A DNA stretch of 42,021 bases, taken from CBFHSD01 sp965658375. Lineage in GTDB: Bacteria; Bacteroidota; Bacteroidia; Flavobacteriales_G; Salibacteraceae. The position numbers and the translations under genes were made by a program. Below the pieces are notes generated by a model that saw only the letters and a program-made list of their open reading frames with translations, searched no databases and was not told the origin of the DNA. Position 1 is the stretch's first letter; each line of letters starts with the position of its first letter. Below are positions 1 to 7,883 of the stretch, piece after piece. Location: contig CBFHSD010000018.1 of NCBI GenBank assembly GCA_965658375.1, forward strand, positions 1 through 42,021, given 5' to 3'.

Positions 1-1
1 T

Positions 2-985
2 CAGCAAGCTGGTTTTGAATTTTTTATTCCAAGTTTTGCTCAATGGAATAGTTCGGCTTATTACATCGGGAAAGTGCCCGTGTCTGAAGCAGGAAGCTTT
101 GAAGTGGGTTCGCGAATGGAATGTACACATTTTCAAGTAGAGGATGGATTTGTAGATCTTGGAGAAGAAGAAATTCAAATAAGGGTGAAGGCTTTTTCAA
201 AGGATTTTATCAATGCTAGTGTTTCTCTTGGTTACAAGCAGCAATTAACGGAGGTTTCAGAGCTCAAGCTGAACCTAACCCGCTCTTTTAGAACGCCAAA
301 TATTGCAGAGTTGGCAGCCAATGGTGTTCACCATGGTACATTTAGGCACGAGCTGGGTTCGCCAGAAATGGAACAAGAGCATGGCTATCAGGCAGATCTG
401 ACTTATGTGTTTTCTCAAAACAGATGGCAGCTCCAAGCTTCTACCTTTTACTATTACATCAATGATTTTATATACCTAAAACCAACTCCAGAGTTTAGCC
501 CATTGCCAGAAGGTGGTCAACTCTTTATATACCAGCAAGACAATGCGGTTTTTAACGGAATTGAATTTCAAGGGAGTGTGCAATTGGTCAAAGGTTTTAG
601 TATTCAAGAGGCCTTTGATTTGGTCTACAACTACAACCTGGAAACAAACCTTCCGTTGCCGAGTACTCCACCAGCTATGAACCGTTTAAACCTCATATGG
701 GAATCGAAAAGAGGCCTGAAAAATGAATGGGGAAGTTGGTTTGAAGTCACTACAGCTGCCGATCAAAACAGAGTAGATCGTAACGAGCCAAGTACTCCAG
801 GGTATGCCATTTTTGGTGTTGGAACCCAATGGAAACGGTCTTTCAATTGGGGCATTGTGCATGTTGTGGTAAGGGGAGAGAACATTACAAATAAAGCTTA
901 CTTCAATCACCTTTCTCGTTACCGGTGGATCAATATTCCAGAACAAGGAAGAAACTGGATAGTGAGTTTGAATTATAGGTTTTAG
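2..985 (+). CDS. TonB-dependent receptor, C-terminal part (5' end outside window)
   Basis: The frame is open from base 2 to the TAG ending at 985, so this is the 3' part of a longer gene; the first GTG in the window (74) is internal. The protein is a run of amphipathic beta-strands typical of a TonB-dependent outer-membrane barrel. The segment RSFRTPNIAELAANG at about residues 73-87 from that GTG is the characteristic 'R.FRTPN..EL' strand of Bacteroidota receptors, followed by a SPE.E.G.. strand. The chain ends SLNYRF, with the terminal aromatic residue expected for BAM-dependent barrel insertion. The plug and CarboxypepD_reg domains would lie upstream. The substrate cannot be told from this part. 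Confidence 0.88.
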   Translation, partial: QQAGFEFFIPSFAQWNSSAYYIGKVPVSEAGSFEVGSRMECTHFQVEDGFVDLGEEEIQIRVKAFSKDFINASVSLGYKQQLTEVSELKLNLTRSFRTPNIAELAANGVHHGTFRHELGSPEMEQEHGYQADLTYVFSQNRWQLQASTFYYYINDFIYLKPTPEFSPLPEGGQLFIYQQDNAVFNGIEFQGSVQLVKGFSIQEAFDLVYNYNLETNLPLPSTPPAMNRLNLIWESKRGLKNEWGSWFEVTTAADQNRVDRNEPSTPGYAIFGVGTQWKRSFNWGIVHVVVRGENITNKAYFNHLSRYRWINIPEQGRNWIVSLNYRF

Positions 986-1021
986 CCAAATGCATACTTT
1001 AGGAGCACTAATTTAAGTACC

Positions 1022-1438
1022 ATGGAGTTTTCTAAGATCAAACAAGCTGTCATCGACTTTTTTCTTGAAATCAAGCATCTTCTTCAACGTACCGTTGAAA
1101 ACGAAATTAGGCGAAGAGTGGTGAGTACCATCTACCCGTATCTTATGATGATTCCTTCGCTTGTTTTTTGGGGAGTAGGTGGCATTGCTAGCTTAATCAG
1201 TCTTATGACCATCGTAATACTCTCTGGAATACTTTCTCCAGATGAAGTGATCACTAACCAACTCTTGATGTATTATTTTATTGGGGCCGTTGTTACGGGT
1301 TTGGTAGTAGGTCTTATTGCTAAAGGAGTTATCCGCAAACGTATAGATCACCAAGTTGGGCATATGATTGATGCCAAACCATTCAATTTTGACTTTTTGT
1401 TTGATAAACCAGAAGACAAAAAGGAAAAGGAGGAATAA
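1022..1438 (+). CDS. Small membrane protein of unknown function, two TM segments
   Basis: A 138-residue protein starting at ATG 1022, 36 bases after the receptor stop. Residues 1-40 are a charged amphipathic helix. Two hydrophobic segments follow (about 42-74, containing LMMIPSLVFWGVGGIASL, and about 85-105, FIGAVVTGLVVGLIA). The C-terminus is a highly charged cytoplasmic tail (DKPEDKKEKEE). The topology resembles holin-like or DUF-type two-TM proteins, but I do not recognise the family. It may share a transcript with the upstream receptor. The coding call rests on length, a clean ATG, and sensible hydrophobic/charged segmentation. Confidence 0.7.
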   Translation: MEFSKIKQAVIDFFLEIKHLLQRTVENEIRRRVVSTIYPYLMMIPSLVFWGVGGIASLISLMTIVILSGILSPDEVITNQLLMYYFIGAVVTGLVVGLIAKGVIRKRIDHQVGHMIDAKPFNFDFLFDKPEDKKEKEE

Positions 1439-1760
1439 AAAAAAGTCACTTTCCTTCTTTCAAGAAAGCAACTTTTAATAGTGAAGGAAGTGGAGTGCTA
1501 GATGGGGGATTCTACTCAGGCAGTTTGTGGGATTCTACTCATTGAGTAAGCAGCCATAAGCACTCATCAAATCATACAACAAGTCTAAGGCTTTTCGCAA
1601 GCTTATGCATCACTATAAGTGGTGAATATGCCTACCCACTTCTGGGTAGTTATCCGGTCTTGAAACAACCCAATTAGAGTGATTAAAACAGGTTTAACCC
1701 TTAAAAGTATATAAAATACTGATTTGGTCTTGATCCAAGAAAAGACGAGAAGACGCTTTT
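1439..1760. other. Intergenic stretch with short direct repeats and hairpins
   Basis: I see no convincing gene here; a short minus-strand ORF entering from the RDD gene looks spurious. The stretch contains an imperfect inverted repeat (CACTTTCCTTC at 1447-1457 against GAAGGAAGTG at 1483-1492), enclosing a small CTTTC-AA-GAAAG hairpin at 1457-1468. It also holds a 13-bp perfect direct repeat, GGGATTCTACTCA, at 1506-1518 and 1529-1541, the second copy running into the palindrome TACTCA-T-TGAGTA (1536-1548). The hairpin lacks a following T-tract, so it is only a weak terminator candidate between these convergent genes. Confidence 0.5.
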
Positions 1761-2282
1761 TTAGGAGTTGTGTTCTTCTTGGTCGTTTGGCATAGAAGTA
1801 TCTTGAACAATCAAGGGATCTTGAATAACATAAGTTCTTGACCATTTGTCATGCCATCCTTCAAAGCTTTTCCCTAAAAGTGAAAGAGGTTCAAAAGGGA
1901 TGATTCGAATTAAGCTTCGAATAAAAGCGGTCTCCATTGAAATGCTTTGGTAGTTATGGTTTACAACCATGGTGTTGGTAAATCTCTTGCCTATGGTTTT
2001 TCCTTTAAGAAAGAACTCACACAAGGTATAATACGCAATGGTAAGAACAGATTGAATGAGGATCTCTGTTACGAGCACAGGTGTTTCTAAACGCATTTCT
2101 TCAGAGAGTGTAGCCCCCGTTTGAGCCTCATATAAAAACTGGAAAATGGAGAAGAGCACAGAGTACCCCAAGCTTAGGCTCAAGATATCAATGAGGTAAT
2201 TGATTAAACGTTGGTTTTTGGTAGCGAACACATGGTTGTTAACCTCCATTTTATCTGAACTTATCTCATTTTCTTCATTCAT
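1761..2282 (-). CDS. RDD family membrane protein
   Basis: A 173-residue protein starting at ATG 2282 on the minus strand. It shows the RDD-family signature: an Arg in RLINYLIDILSL near residue 25 and the Asp that follows within the first TM helix. A second TM segment (about 90-112) follows, then the conserved post-TM block GKTIGKRFTNTMVV and a third hydrophobic stretch with IRSLIRIIPFEPLSLL, ending GWHDKWSRTYVI. This fits the usual order of RDD domains. The function of most members is unknown; some are linked to ion or Na+/H+ transport, but nothing here identifies the substrate. It is divergent from the molybdenum-cofactor operon, with about 80 bases between start codons. Confidence 0.85.
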   Translation of the reverse strand: MNEENEISSDKMEVNNHVFATKNQRLINYLIDILSLSLGYSVLFSIFQFLYEAQTGATLSEEMRLETPVLVTEILIQSVLTIAYYTLCEFFLKGKTIGKRFTNTMVVNHNYQSISMETAFIRSLIRIIPFEPLSLLGKSFEGWHDKWSRTYVIQDPLIVQDTSMPNDQEEHNS

Positions 2283-2349
2283 TTCGTCTGCTGTTCTTAG
2301 AAGTGCGAAAGTAATTACCTGTTTAAATACCTCAAGTCTTTCTTACCAT

Positions 2350-2357
2350 TACATTTG
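2350..2357 (+). promoter_or_regulatory. Bacteroidota -7 promoter element for the mobA-moaD-moaE operon
   Basis: TACATTTG matches the Bacteroidota -7 consensus TAnnTTTG exactly and ends 5 bases before the ATG at 2363. No clear TTG/TTTG -33 element is visible at the expected distance. The predicted mRNA would be nearly leaderless. Confidence 0.45.
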
Positions 2358-2362
2358 CAATT

Positions 2363-3436
2363 ATGTTGGATTTTAATGCTACAGATTATCATTCGAATTC
2401 GTGGTCTTTTATTGGTGCAGACTGCTCTATCATCAAAGATTGGGTACTGGATTGCGTAAAAGACAAAAACCTTCATTTTTCAAGTGCCTATATCGATGCA
2501 TTCCACGGAGATAACGGTTCACTTCATTCGGGTTTAAATACTGAGGTCTTGATGTATGAAGTGAAAGGAGAAATGGATACCTCTTCCAAATTGAATCCTC
2601 TTGCGTTAAGAACTGCATTCAATGCGCAAGACTGTTTGTTGGTGAATGGAAATCATTACCATGCAGCAAATCAAATTGTGTTTATTCAAGAAAAGAAATA
2701 CAAATCACTCAAAAAGAAAATTGGCAGACTAGATAATGTAAAAGCTGTTGTTTTTCTAGATCAAGAAGAGCTTCATGATTATTTGCCTGATGTTTTGAAA
2801 ATGGATATCCCCACTTTTAAGAGAGATGAAATTGATGCCTTCGCAAAATGGTTCGCCCAACAATATCAATCTCCAGAGTTGTACGGTTTGGTGCTAAATG
2901 GTGGCAAAAGCAGTAGAATGGGCTCCCCCAAAGGTGAAATGAAAATACATGGTGAGGCGATGTGGCGTTTCGCTTACCACCAACTTTCTGATTTTACAGA
3001 ACAGACTTTTCTATCTGTGAAAAATAGACTGGATACTGTGGATGTGCCGGTAATTAAAGATCAATTTCTTGAGATGGGAGTACTTGGCGCACTACTCACC
3101 GCTTTCCAGCACCATCCAAACAAGGCATTTTTAATTGTCGCAAACGATAATGCGGCTTTGAGTAAGGGAATGCTAGAGCAGTTGGTGGCATGCAGAGAAC
3201 CCAAAGCTGGAGTAACATGTGTGGTAAGCGCATCTACCAAGAGGAAAGAACCCTTGTACGCTATTTGGGAACCAAAAAGTAGAATTGCACTAGTGAATGC
3301 ATTGTTTTCTGGCAACTATAAACTTTCTGAGGTCTTGGAAAATCTTGAGGTGAACGAAGTGGTGGTAGATGATAAATACCTAGCAAACATCAATACTCCA
3401 GAAGATTTAAAGGACTATAAAAGCCAACAATCATGA
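2363..3436 (+). CDS. mobA: Molybdenum cofactor guanylyltransferase (MobA-like) with degenerate MobB-like N-terminal half
   Basis: A 357-residue protein. From about residue 174 it is a MobA-type nucleotidyltransferase: LVLNGGKSSRMGSPKGEMKI carries the GG.S.RMG..K NTP-binding loop, followed by a GVLGALLTAF block and NDNAA in the position of the usual metal-binding segment. MobA attaches GMP to molybdopterin. The first ~150 residues have a MobB-like arrangement (WSFIGADCSIIKDWV, then AYIDAFHGD, then LLVNGNHYHAANQIVFI), but no P-loop GKT/S; similar N-terminal extensions occur in flavobacterial MobA proteins. The stop overlaps moaD by 4 bases (ATGA), indicating translational coupling in a mobA-moaD-moaE operon. 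Confidence 0.82.
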   Translation: MLDFNATDYHSNSWSFIGADCSIIKDWVLDCVKDKNLHFSSAYIDAFHGDNGSLHSGLNTEVLMYEVKGEMDTSSKLNPLALRTAFNAQDCLLVNGNHYHAANQIVFIQEKKYKSLKKKIGRLDNVKAVVFLDQEELHDYLPDVLKMDIPTFKRDEIDAFAKWFAQQYQSPELYGLVLNGGKSSRMGSPKGEMKIHGEAMWRFAYHQLSDFTEQTFLSVKNRLDTVDVPVIKDQFLEMGVLGALLTAFQHHPNKAFLIVANDNAALSKGMLEQLVACREPKAGVTCVVSASTKRKEPLYAIWEPKSRIALVNALFSGNYKLSEVLENLEVNEVVVDDKYLANINTPEDLKDYKSQQS

Positions 3437-3678
3437 CCATTAAAATTGTAGCATTTGGTATTGCCAAAGAGATTATTGGCATGTCGGAGATGGAATTTGA
3501 GATGGCCACAACTTCTTCAACTATCGGAGAATTGCGCAAACACCTTGAACAAGACTTTCCTGCCTTTACATCTCTGGCATCACTCAAGTTTGCAGTGAAA
3601 GAAAGTTACCAAAGCGAGGCATTTGAATTAAACAACGGAGATGAGGTTGTTATACTTCCTCCAGTAAGCGGTGGGTGA
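3433..3678 (+). CDS. moaD: Molybdopterin synthase sulfur carrier subunit MoaD
   Basis: An 81-residue ubiquitin-fold protein ending VVILPPVSGG. The terminal Gly-Gly is the site of adenylation and thiocarboxylation in MoaD/ThiS proteins, and 'ILPPVSGG' is the typical MoaD ending. The N-terminus (TIKIVAFGIAKEIIG) gives the first beta-strand and loop. It donates sulfur to precursor Z (cPMP) in complex with MoaE. Its ATG overlaps the mobA stop, and its TGA overlaps the GTG of moaE, so all three genes are coupled. No moeB-type activating enzyme is visible in the window. Confidence 0.93.
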   Translation: MTIKIVAFGIAKEIIGMSEMEFEMATTSSTIGELRKHLEQDFPAFTSLASLKFAVKESYQSEAFELNNGDEVVILPPVSGG

Positions 3679-4097
3679 CTATGGTACACGTAGAAATTGT
3701 TTCCGAATCCATACAAGTTGAAAAAGTTCAATCGCTTGTTGAAGGCCATAAAAACGGGGGCATTGTACATTTTGTAGGAACCGTGCGCAACCAAACCAAT
3801 GGTGAGCCTGTGAAATACCTCGATTTTGAGTGTTACGAACCAATGGCCATTAAAGAGATGCGGAAGATTGGTGAAGCAGCCATCAATACATTTCAAGTTA
3901 CAGCAATAGCACTAATCCACAGAGCAGGCAAAGCAGAACTCGGAGAAACAGTGGTTGTAATAGCCGCGAGCAGTCCGCACAGAAAAAATGCCTTTTTAGC
4001 CTGTGAATTTGCTATTGATGCCTTGAAAGAGACTGTACCTATTTGGAAGAAAGAAGTGTTCGAAAACGGGTATCATTGGGTATCTGCCCATCCATAA
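3675..4097 (+). CDS. moaE: Molybdopterin synthase catalytic subunit MoaE
   Basis: A 140-residue protein matching MoaE throughout. It has GGIVHFVGTVRNQTNGEPV (the G..F.G.VR substrate-contacting strand), the central IHRAGKAELGETVVVIAA, and the near-invariant HRKNAFLACEFAIDALKETVPIWKKE with the catalytic lysines. MoaE converts cPMP to molybdopterin using sulfur from thiocarboxylated MoaD. I chose the GTG at 3675, which overlaps the moaD stop (GTGA); an ATG at 3681 is an alternative that would remove two residues. It is the last gene of the Moco operon, 36 bases before the metal cassette. Confidence 0.94.
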   Translation: MTMVHVEIVSESIQVEKVQSLVEGHKNGGIVHFVGTVRNQTNGEPVKYLDFECYEPMAIKEMRKIGEAAINTFQVTAIALIHRAGKAELGETVVVIAASSPHRKNAFLACEFAIDALKETVPIWKKEVFENGYHWVSAHP

Positions 4098-4098
4098 G

Positions 4099-4129
4099 TT
4101 GCAAGCCTTAGAAATGTGGTGTAATTTTG
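4099..4129 (+). promoter_or_regulatory. Promoter of the metal-handling cassette (TTG-N20-TAATTTTG)
   Basis: TTG at 4099-4101 and TAATTTTG at 4122-4129 match the Bacteroidota -33 and -7 elements, with a 20-base spacer inside the known range. The -7 box ends 4 bases before the GTG start at 4134, implying a very short or absent leader. No separate operator is evident. Confidence 0.5.
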
Positions 4130-4133
4130 ACCT

Positions 4134-4517
4134 GTGAAATCGTTCATTTATACAATCATAGCTAGTGCATATTTGCTGCTCACATCAGGGTTTGCATTGT
4201 CTTTGCATTATTGCCATGGAGAGTTAACAGAAGTAGGTTTCACAGAAGCATCTTGTTGTTGCGCCCCATCACATGGGGAGTCAGACTCAGGTTGCTGTAC
4301 CGATCAAGAGTTAATTCTTCTTGCAGATTTAGAAGAGCAGGCTCTCACCAGTCCAACTCAAATTATACCCGTTTTTTCTGGCATTGAACATGCCATTGTT
4401 CATTTGACCGAACCTCTGATTATTGCGTCTAATACAACTCATGATTGGGTGTATGCGGATAATTCCCCACCACCAAAAATCTATTTGCAACATTTTCCTT
4501 TAGTACTTTATAGTTAG
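4134..4517 (+). CDS. HYC_CC_PP family exported protein (metal cassette)
   Basis: A 127-residue protein with an N-terminal hydrophobic signal sequence (FIYTIIASAYLLLTSGFA). All three motifs that name the Bacteroidota HYC_CC_PP family are visible: HYC in LSLHYCHGEL (near residue 26), Cys pairs in ASCCCAP and SGCCTDQ, and PP in NSPPPKIYL near the C-terminus. The clustered Cys and His residues suggest metal binding. Start is GTG 4134; no ATG occurs before the signal peptide. It lies directly upstream of an HMA-domain protein and a TonB receptor, the usual company of this family, supporting a role in copper or other soft-metal handling. The exact function is unknown. Confidence 0.8.
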   Translation: MKSFIYTIIASAYLLLTSGFALSLHYCHGELTEVGFTEASCCCAPSHGESDSGCCTDQELILLADLEEQALTSPTQIIPVFSGIEHAIVHLTEPLIIASNTTHDWVYADNSPPPKIYLQHFPLVLYS

Positions 4518-4575
4518 GTGAATCAAGATGAAGGTCTAACCATCTCCATTTTTAATTCATTTGAAACTTAAAGTC

Positions 4576-4938
4576 ATGAAATCAATTACAGTTCTATTGC
4601 TTTTTACTCTTTTCGGCACTGCATTATTTGCTCAAGAAAAAGAAACAATCACATCAAATAAAGAAGTTGTAACCGATACCATTCCAGTATCTGGTGTTTG
4701 TGGAATGTGTCAAGAACGCATCCAAGAAGCAGCCTACATTAAGGGCGTTAAAAAAGCTACTTGGGACAAGAATGCGCAAAGCATTGTGGTTACGTACAGA
4801 GCTGATAAAACAACAGCACTTGACATTCAAGAGGCTATTGCTGCTGTTGGCCATGATACAAGAGATGTAAAAGCTACTGAAAAAGCTTACGGCAGTCTTC
4901 CCGGTTGCTGCAAGTATCACGAAGTAGAAGCACATTAA
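4576..4938 (+). CDS. Exported heavy-metal-associated (HMA) domain protein
   Basis: About 120 residues from ATG 4576; an in-frame TTG at 4561 would add five residues but the ATG fits the signal peptide better. The signal sequence KSITVLLLFTLFGTALFAQ is followed by one HMA fold. Its metal-binding CxxC is in SGVCGMCQERIQEAAY, then KGVKKATWD and the second half TALDIQEAIAAVGHDT. An extra C-terminal CC (LPGCCKYHEVEAH) resembles the Cys/His-rich end of metallochaperones. It is a periplasmic metallochaperone candidate for Cu(I) or a similar ion. Its stop is 2 bases before the start of the TonB receptor, so the two are co-transcribed. Confidence 0.88.
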   Translation: MKSITVLLLFTLFGTALFAQEKETITSNKEVVTDTIPVSGVCGMCQERIQEAAYIKGVKKATWDKNAQSIVVTYRADKTTALDIQEAIAAVGHDTRDVKATEKAYGSLPGCCKYHEVEAH

Positions 4939-4940
4939 AT

Positions 4941-7160
4941 ATGAAGCGTTTCGTTATTGCTTTGCTTAGCATGATTCATGTGGGCATTGCGCAAGATTAT
5001 AAAGGCTTCGTAAGCACTAAAGAGCACGGAGAAACAGTGCCAATGGTAGGTGTTTCTGTTTATTGGGCGGGAACCAATAAGGGAACCACAACCAACGAAA
5101 AAGGGGAGTTTAGTATCTCTGCTCACTCTGAGGTAAAACAATTGGTATTTTCTTTTATAGGCTTTGCAGCCGATACGATTGAAGTGAGATCACCAGAGGA
5201 GCTAATTTCTATTCAATTAAAGTCATCTGTAGATTTGGATGAAGTAGTTGTGGAAGAACGTAAATCTGGAACAAGTTTGAGCTTCATGGAAACCAAGCAC
5301 GTTCTTAAGATTGATGAAAAAGAGCTGGAGAAGGCAGCTTGTTGCAATTTAAGCGAGAGCTTTGAAACCAATCCTGCCGTAGATGTTTCATTCACTGATG
5401 CAGTTACAGGTACACGTCAAATTCAATTATTGGGCTTGGCAGGACCAAATACCCAAATTACAAGAGAGCAATTGCCCAACGTAAGAGGTTTGGCCTCAGT
5501 ATCAGGCTTAACCTACATACCTGGAGCGTGGGTACGAGGTATTAACCTCACAAAAGGAACTGGTTCTGTTGTAAATGGGTTTGAGAGTATAGCAGGTCAA
5601 ATAGATGTCACTCTGCGTCAACCGCAAGACATGGATAGGATCTACCTTAATGCCTACGTAAACCAAGGTGGCCGTGTAGAGGGGAATGCCAATATAGGTT
5701 TGAAAGTAAACGATAATTGGACCACGGCAATCTTACTTCATGCAAGTGGAAACCAAGTAGAATTTGACAATAATGAGGACGATTTCTTAGATCTACCACT
5801 GAGAAATACCTATATCGCTTTAAACCGTTGGAGATATCAAGGAGACAATGGATTGCAGTTTCAAGTAGGTGTGAAAGGAACATTTCGTGAACTCGAAGGT
5901 GGGCAAACCATTTTGAACATGGATGATTCTAATAAGGACATCAAGCTCTGGAAAATGGAAAACACCACCAAACGTATTGAGGGATGGGCGAAGTCTGGAA
6001 AGGTTCTCAGCAAACCAAACACAAGTTTTGGTATTCAAATGAGTGGAATCTATCATGATCATTACGCATTATACGGAGACCGCATTCACGATGCAATTGA
6101 ACGCACTGGATATTTCAATTTCATTTACCAAAGCCAATTGTGGAATGAGAACCATACGTACAAAGCAGGTGCTACCTGGCTTTATGACGATTATGAGGAA
6201 ACGCTAGACGCTGAAGTGTTTGATCGCACAGAGTCAGTGCAAGGGGCTTATGTCGAGTACACTCAAAAACACAGGGAAAAGTGGACAATGGTACTTGGTT
6301 TAAGAGGTGATTACCACAATTTATATGGCTTCTTTGGGACGCCTAGATTGCACGCGCGATACGCCATTACCGATCAAACTGTAGTGCGTTTTTCTGCAGG
6401 TAGAGGTCAACGAACGGCAAATGTGATTGCAGAAAACATGGCTTATTTGGCGAGTAATAGAGCATTCATTATTCAAAGTGAAAGTGAACAAAATCCCTAC
6501 GGATTAAATCCAGAAGTTGCATGGAATTTTGGTGGAAGCATTTCTCATACCATGGAACTTGATTATAGACCAGCATCAATCAGTCTGGACTTTTTCTCTA
6601 CACAATTTCAGAACCAAATTGTAGTTGATTTGGATCGGAGCCCACAAGCAGTATCCTTTTATAATCTAGAAGGAAGATCTTATGCTAATAGTTTTCAGGC
6701 GCAATTTGATTGGGAAATATTAAGGCATTTGGGCATTCGATTGGCTTACAGATATTACGATGTAAAGACAACTTATGAAGGAGTTCTTCAAGAAAAACCG
6801 ATGGTGTCTCCTCACAGAGCATTTGTGAACTTGGCTTATGAAACGAGAACAGATTGGAAGTTTGATGCAACGGTTAATTGGCAGTCGCAGAGAAGGTTGC
6901 CTTCAACCAGTTCCAATCCAACAGAGTATCAATTATCAGATTACAGCCCGTCATATACACTTGTAAATGCCCAGATAACTAAATCATGGAGTGAAAAATT
7001 TGAAGTGTATGTTGGTATTGAAAATGCACTAGATTTTAGACAAGAAGACCCGATTCTAGCGGCAGAAGATCCCTTTGGAGATTATTTTGATGGCAGCATG
7101 ACATGGGGGCCTGTTTTCGGAAGAAACACTTATCTCGGCTTGAGGTACAGGATAAAGTAG
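4941..7160 (+). CDS. TonB-dependent receptor of the heavy-metal (copper-type) cassette
   Basis: A 739-residue outer-membrane receptor from ATG 4941; the frame continues 36 bases upstream to a TTG inside the HMA gene, but the ATG precedes a clean signal peptide (MKRFVIALLSMIHVGIAQ). Domains in order: CarboxypepD_reg-like beta-sandwich (about 20-100, with GVSVYWAGTNKGTTTNEKGE), linker LDEVVVEERKSGT, plug (about 120-235) and a 22-strand-type barrel to the end (YLGLRYRIK). The plug carries AACCNLSESFETNP, a conspicuous Cys pair, and GTRQIQLLGLAGPNTQI, a signature I associate with receptors next to HMA/HYC_CC_PP proteins. The Cys pair could bind metal during uptake; the substrate is inferred only from context. 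Confidence 0.92.
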   Translation: MKRFVIALLSMIHVGIAQDYKGFVSTKEHGETVPMVGVSVYWAGTNKGTTTNEKGEFSISAHSEVKQLVFSFIGFAADTIEVRSPEELISIQLKSSVDLDEVVVEERKSGTSLSFMETKHVLKIDEKELEKAACCNLSESFETNPAVDVSFTDAVTGTRQIQLLGLAGPNTQITREQLPNVRGLASVSGLTYIPGAWVRGINLTKGTGSVVNGFESIAGQIDVTLRQPQDMDRIYLNAYVNQGGRVEGNANIGLKVNDNWTTAILLHASGNQVEFDNNEDDFLDLPLRNTYIALNRWRYQGDNGLQFQVGVKGTFRELEGGQTILNMDDSNKDIKLWKMENTTKRIEGWAKSGKVLSKPNTSFGIQMSGIYHDHYALYGDRIHDAIERTGYFNFIYQSQLWNENHTYKAGATWLYDDYEETLDAEVFDRTESVQGAYVEYTQKHREKWTMVLGLRGDYHNLYGFFGTPRLHARYAITDQTVVRFSAGRGQRTANVIAENMAYLASNRAFIIQSESEQNPYGLNPEVAWNFGGSISHTMELDYRPASISLDFFSTQFQNQIVVDLDRSPQAVSFYNLEGRSYANSFQAQFDWEILRHLGIRLAYRYYDVKTTYEGVLQEKPMVSPHRAFVNLAYETRTDWKFDATVNWQSQRRLPSTSSNPTEYQLSDYSPSYTLVNAQITKSWSEKFEVYVGIENALDFRQEDPILAAEDPFGDYFDGSMTWGPVFGRNTYLGLRYRIK

Positions 7161-7292
7161 ATGGCGATTTTAATTCAAGAATCAGTAGTTTTACATATAG
7201 GCTCAAAGATTAAACGTAAGTAATTGTTTATCAAGTAATTGTAAAAAAACACTTTCAAAAAGCTAAAATGAGGCTCCTTAGAAATTGTGTGT

Positions 7293-7300
7293 TATTTTTG
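7293..7300 (+). promoter_or_regulatory. Candidate -7 element for the gldLM-like operon
   Basis: TATTTTTG matches TAnnTTTG and ends 17 bases before the ATG at 7318. No clear -33 TTG lies 17-23 bases upstream. The 157-base intergenic region also holds two copies of AAGTAATTGT (7218-7227 and 7233-7242) whose starts are 15 bases apart, possible regulator half-sites. Confidence 0.35.
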
Positions 7301-7317
7301 CCCGAAATTTCCTAGAA

Positions 7318-7845
7318 ATGAATAAACCTACTGCGCATAAGAAATCGCTCGATTTGTTTTCACTTTTTTACGGAATCGGAGCTGCCATCCTAATTTCTGG
7401 TATATTATTCAAACACCTCGGTTGGAAGTACGCAGATACCATGTTTGTTGTCGGTTTGACTTTTGAAGTTATAATCTTCCTTTTCTCGTCTATCAACTTT
7501 AAACAAGAAGAGAGAGAAGGCTATCGATGGGATAGGGTGTTTCCTCAATTGAGCAGCATTGACTCTGCAGATGATGAGTCTGAGCAAAACGAAGACCAAG
7601 TGCTAGAGGCAATGAATTTACTTAGAGAAAACCTTGTTGCTCAGCGAAGATTATATGGTGATATTTCTGCCTCTTTAAGTGATGTGAGAAATTCATTAGA
7701 CAACTTGTCGAAAGAGATTGATCGTGTTGTTCCTGATGTTAGTTCTAGTTTGAATGATGTTAAAGGCGAGTTAGACAAGTCTAAGTCTACTGCCAAAAAC
7801 CTTCAATCCAAACTACAACAAGTAAACACTCTTTTAGAAGAGTAA
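7318..7845 (+). CDS. GldL/PorL-like inner-membrane motor subunit (stand-alone paralog)
   Basis: A 175-residue protein from ATG 7318 (an in-frame TTG at 7285 is less likely). Two N-terminal TM helices (about 17-34 and 40-58) match GldL/PorL. Helix 1 has the YG.GAA....G.LFK pattern with Y18 and K32. Helix 2 has VGLTFEVIIF with E50 aligned to the membrane glutamate needed for proton-driven GldLM rotation (E49 in Flavobacterium johnsoniae). The following YRWDRVFPQL matches the post-TM 'W..VYPEL' block. The rest is a cytoplasmic coiled coil, shorter than in canonical GldL (about 215 residues). The usual glutamate after helix 2 (FEP motif) is absent. The neighbour downstream is GldM-like; no gldK or gldN is nearby. 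Confidence 0.85.
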   Translation: MNKPTAHKKSLDLFSLFYGIGAAILISGILFKHLGWKYADTMFVVGLTFEVIIFLFSSINFKQEEREGYRWDRVFPQLSSIDSADDESEQNEDQVLEAMNLLRENLVAQRRLYGDISASLSDVRNSLDNLSKEIDRVVPDVSSSLNDVKGELDKSKSTAKNLQSKLQQVNTLLEE

Positions 7846-7883
7846 TTTGATTCTGCCTTAGTCACCATCCTAATTCAATTCGA

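Noticed and set aside
1603..1845. 80-residue minus-strand ORF partly overlapping the RDD gene
   Set aside because: Mostly overlaps the RDD gene's 3' end in another frame, basic composition without domain or start-site support.
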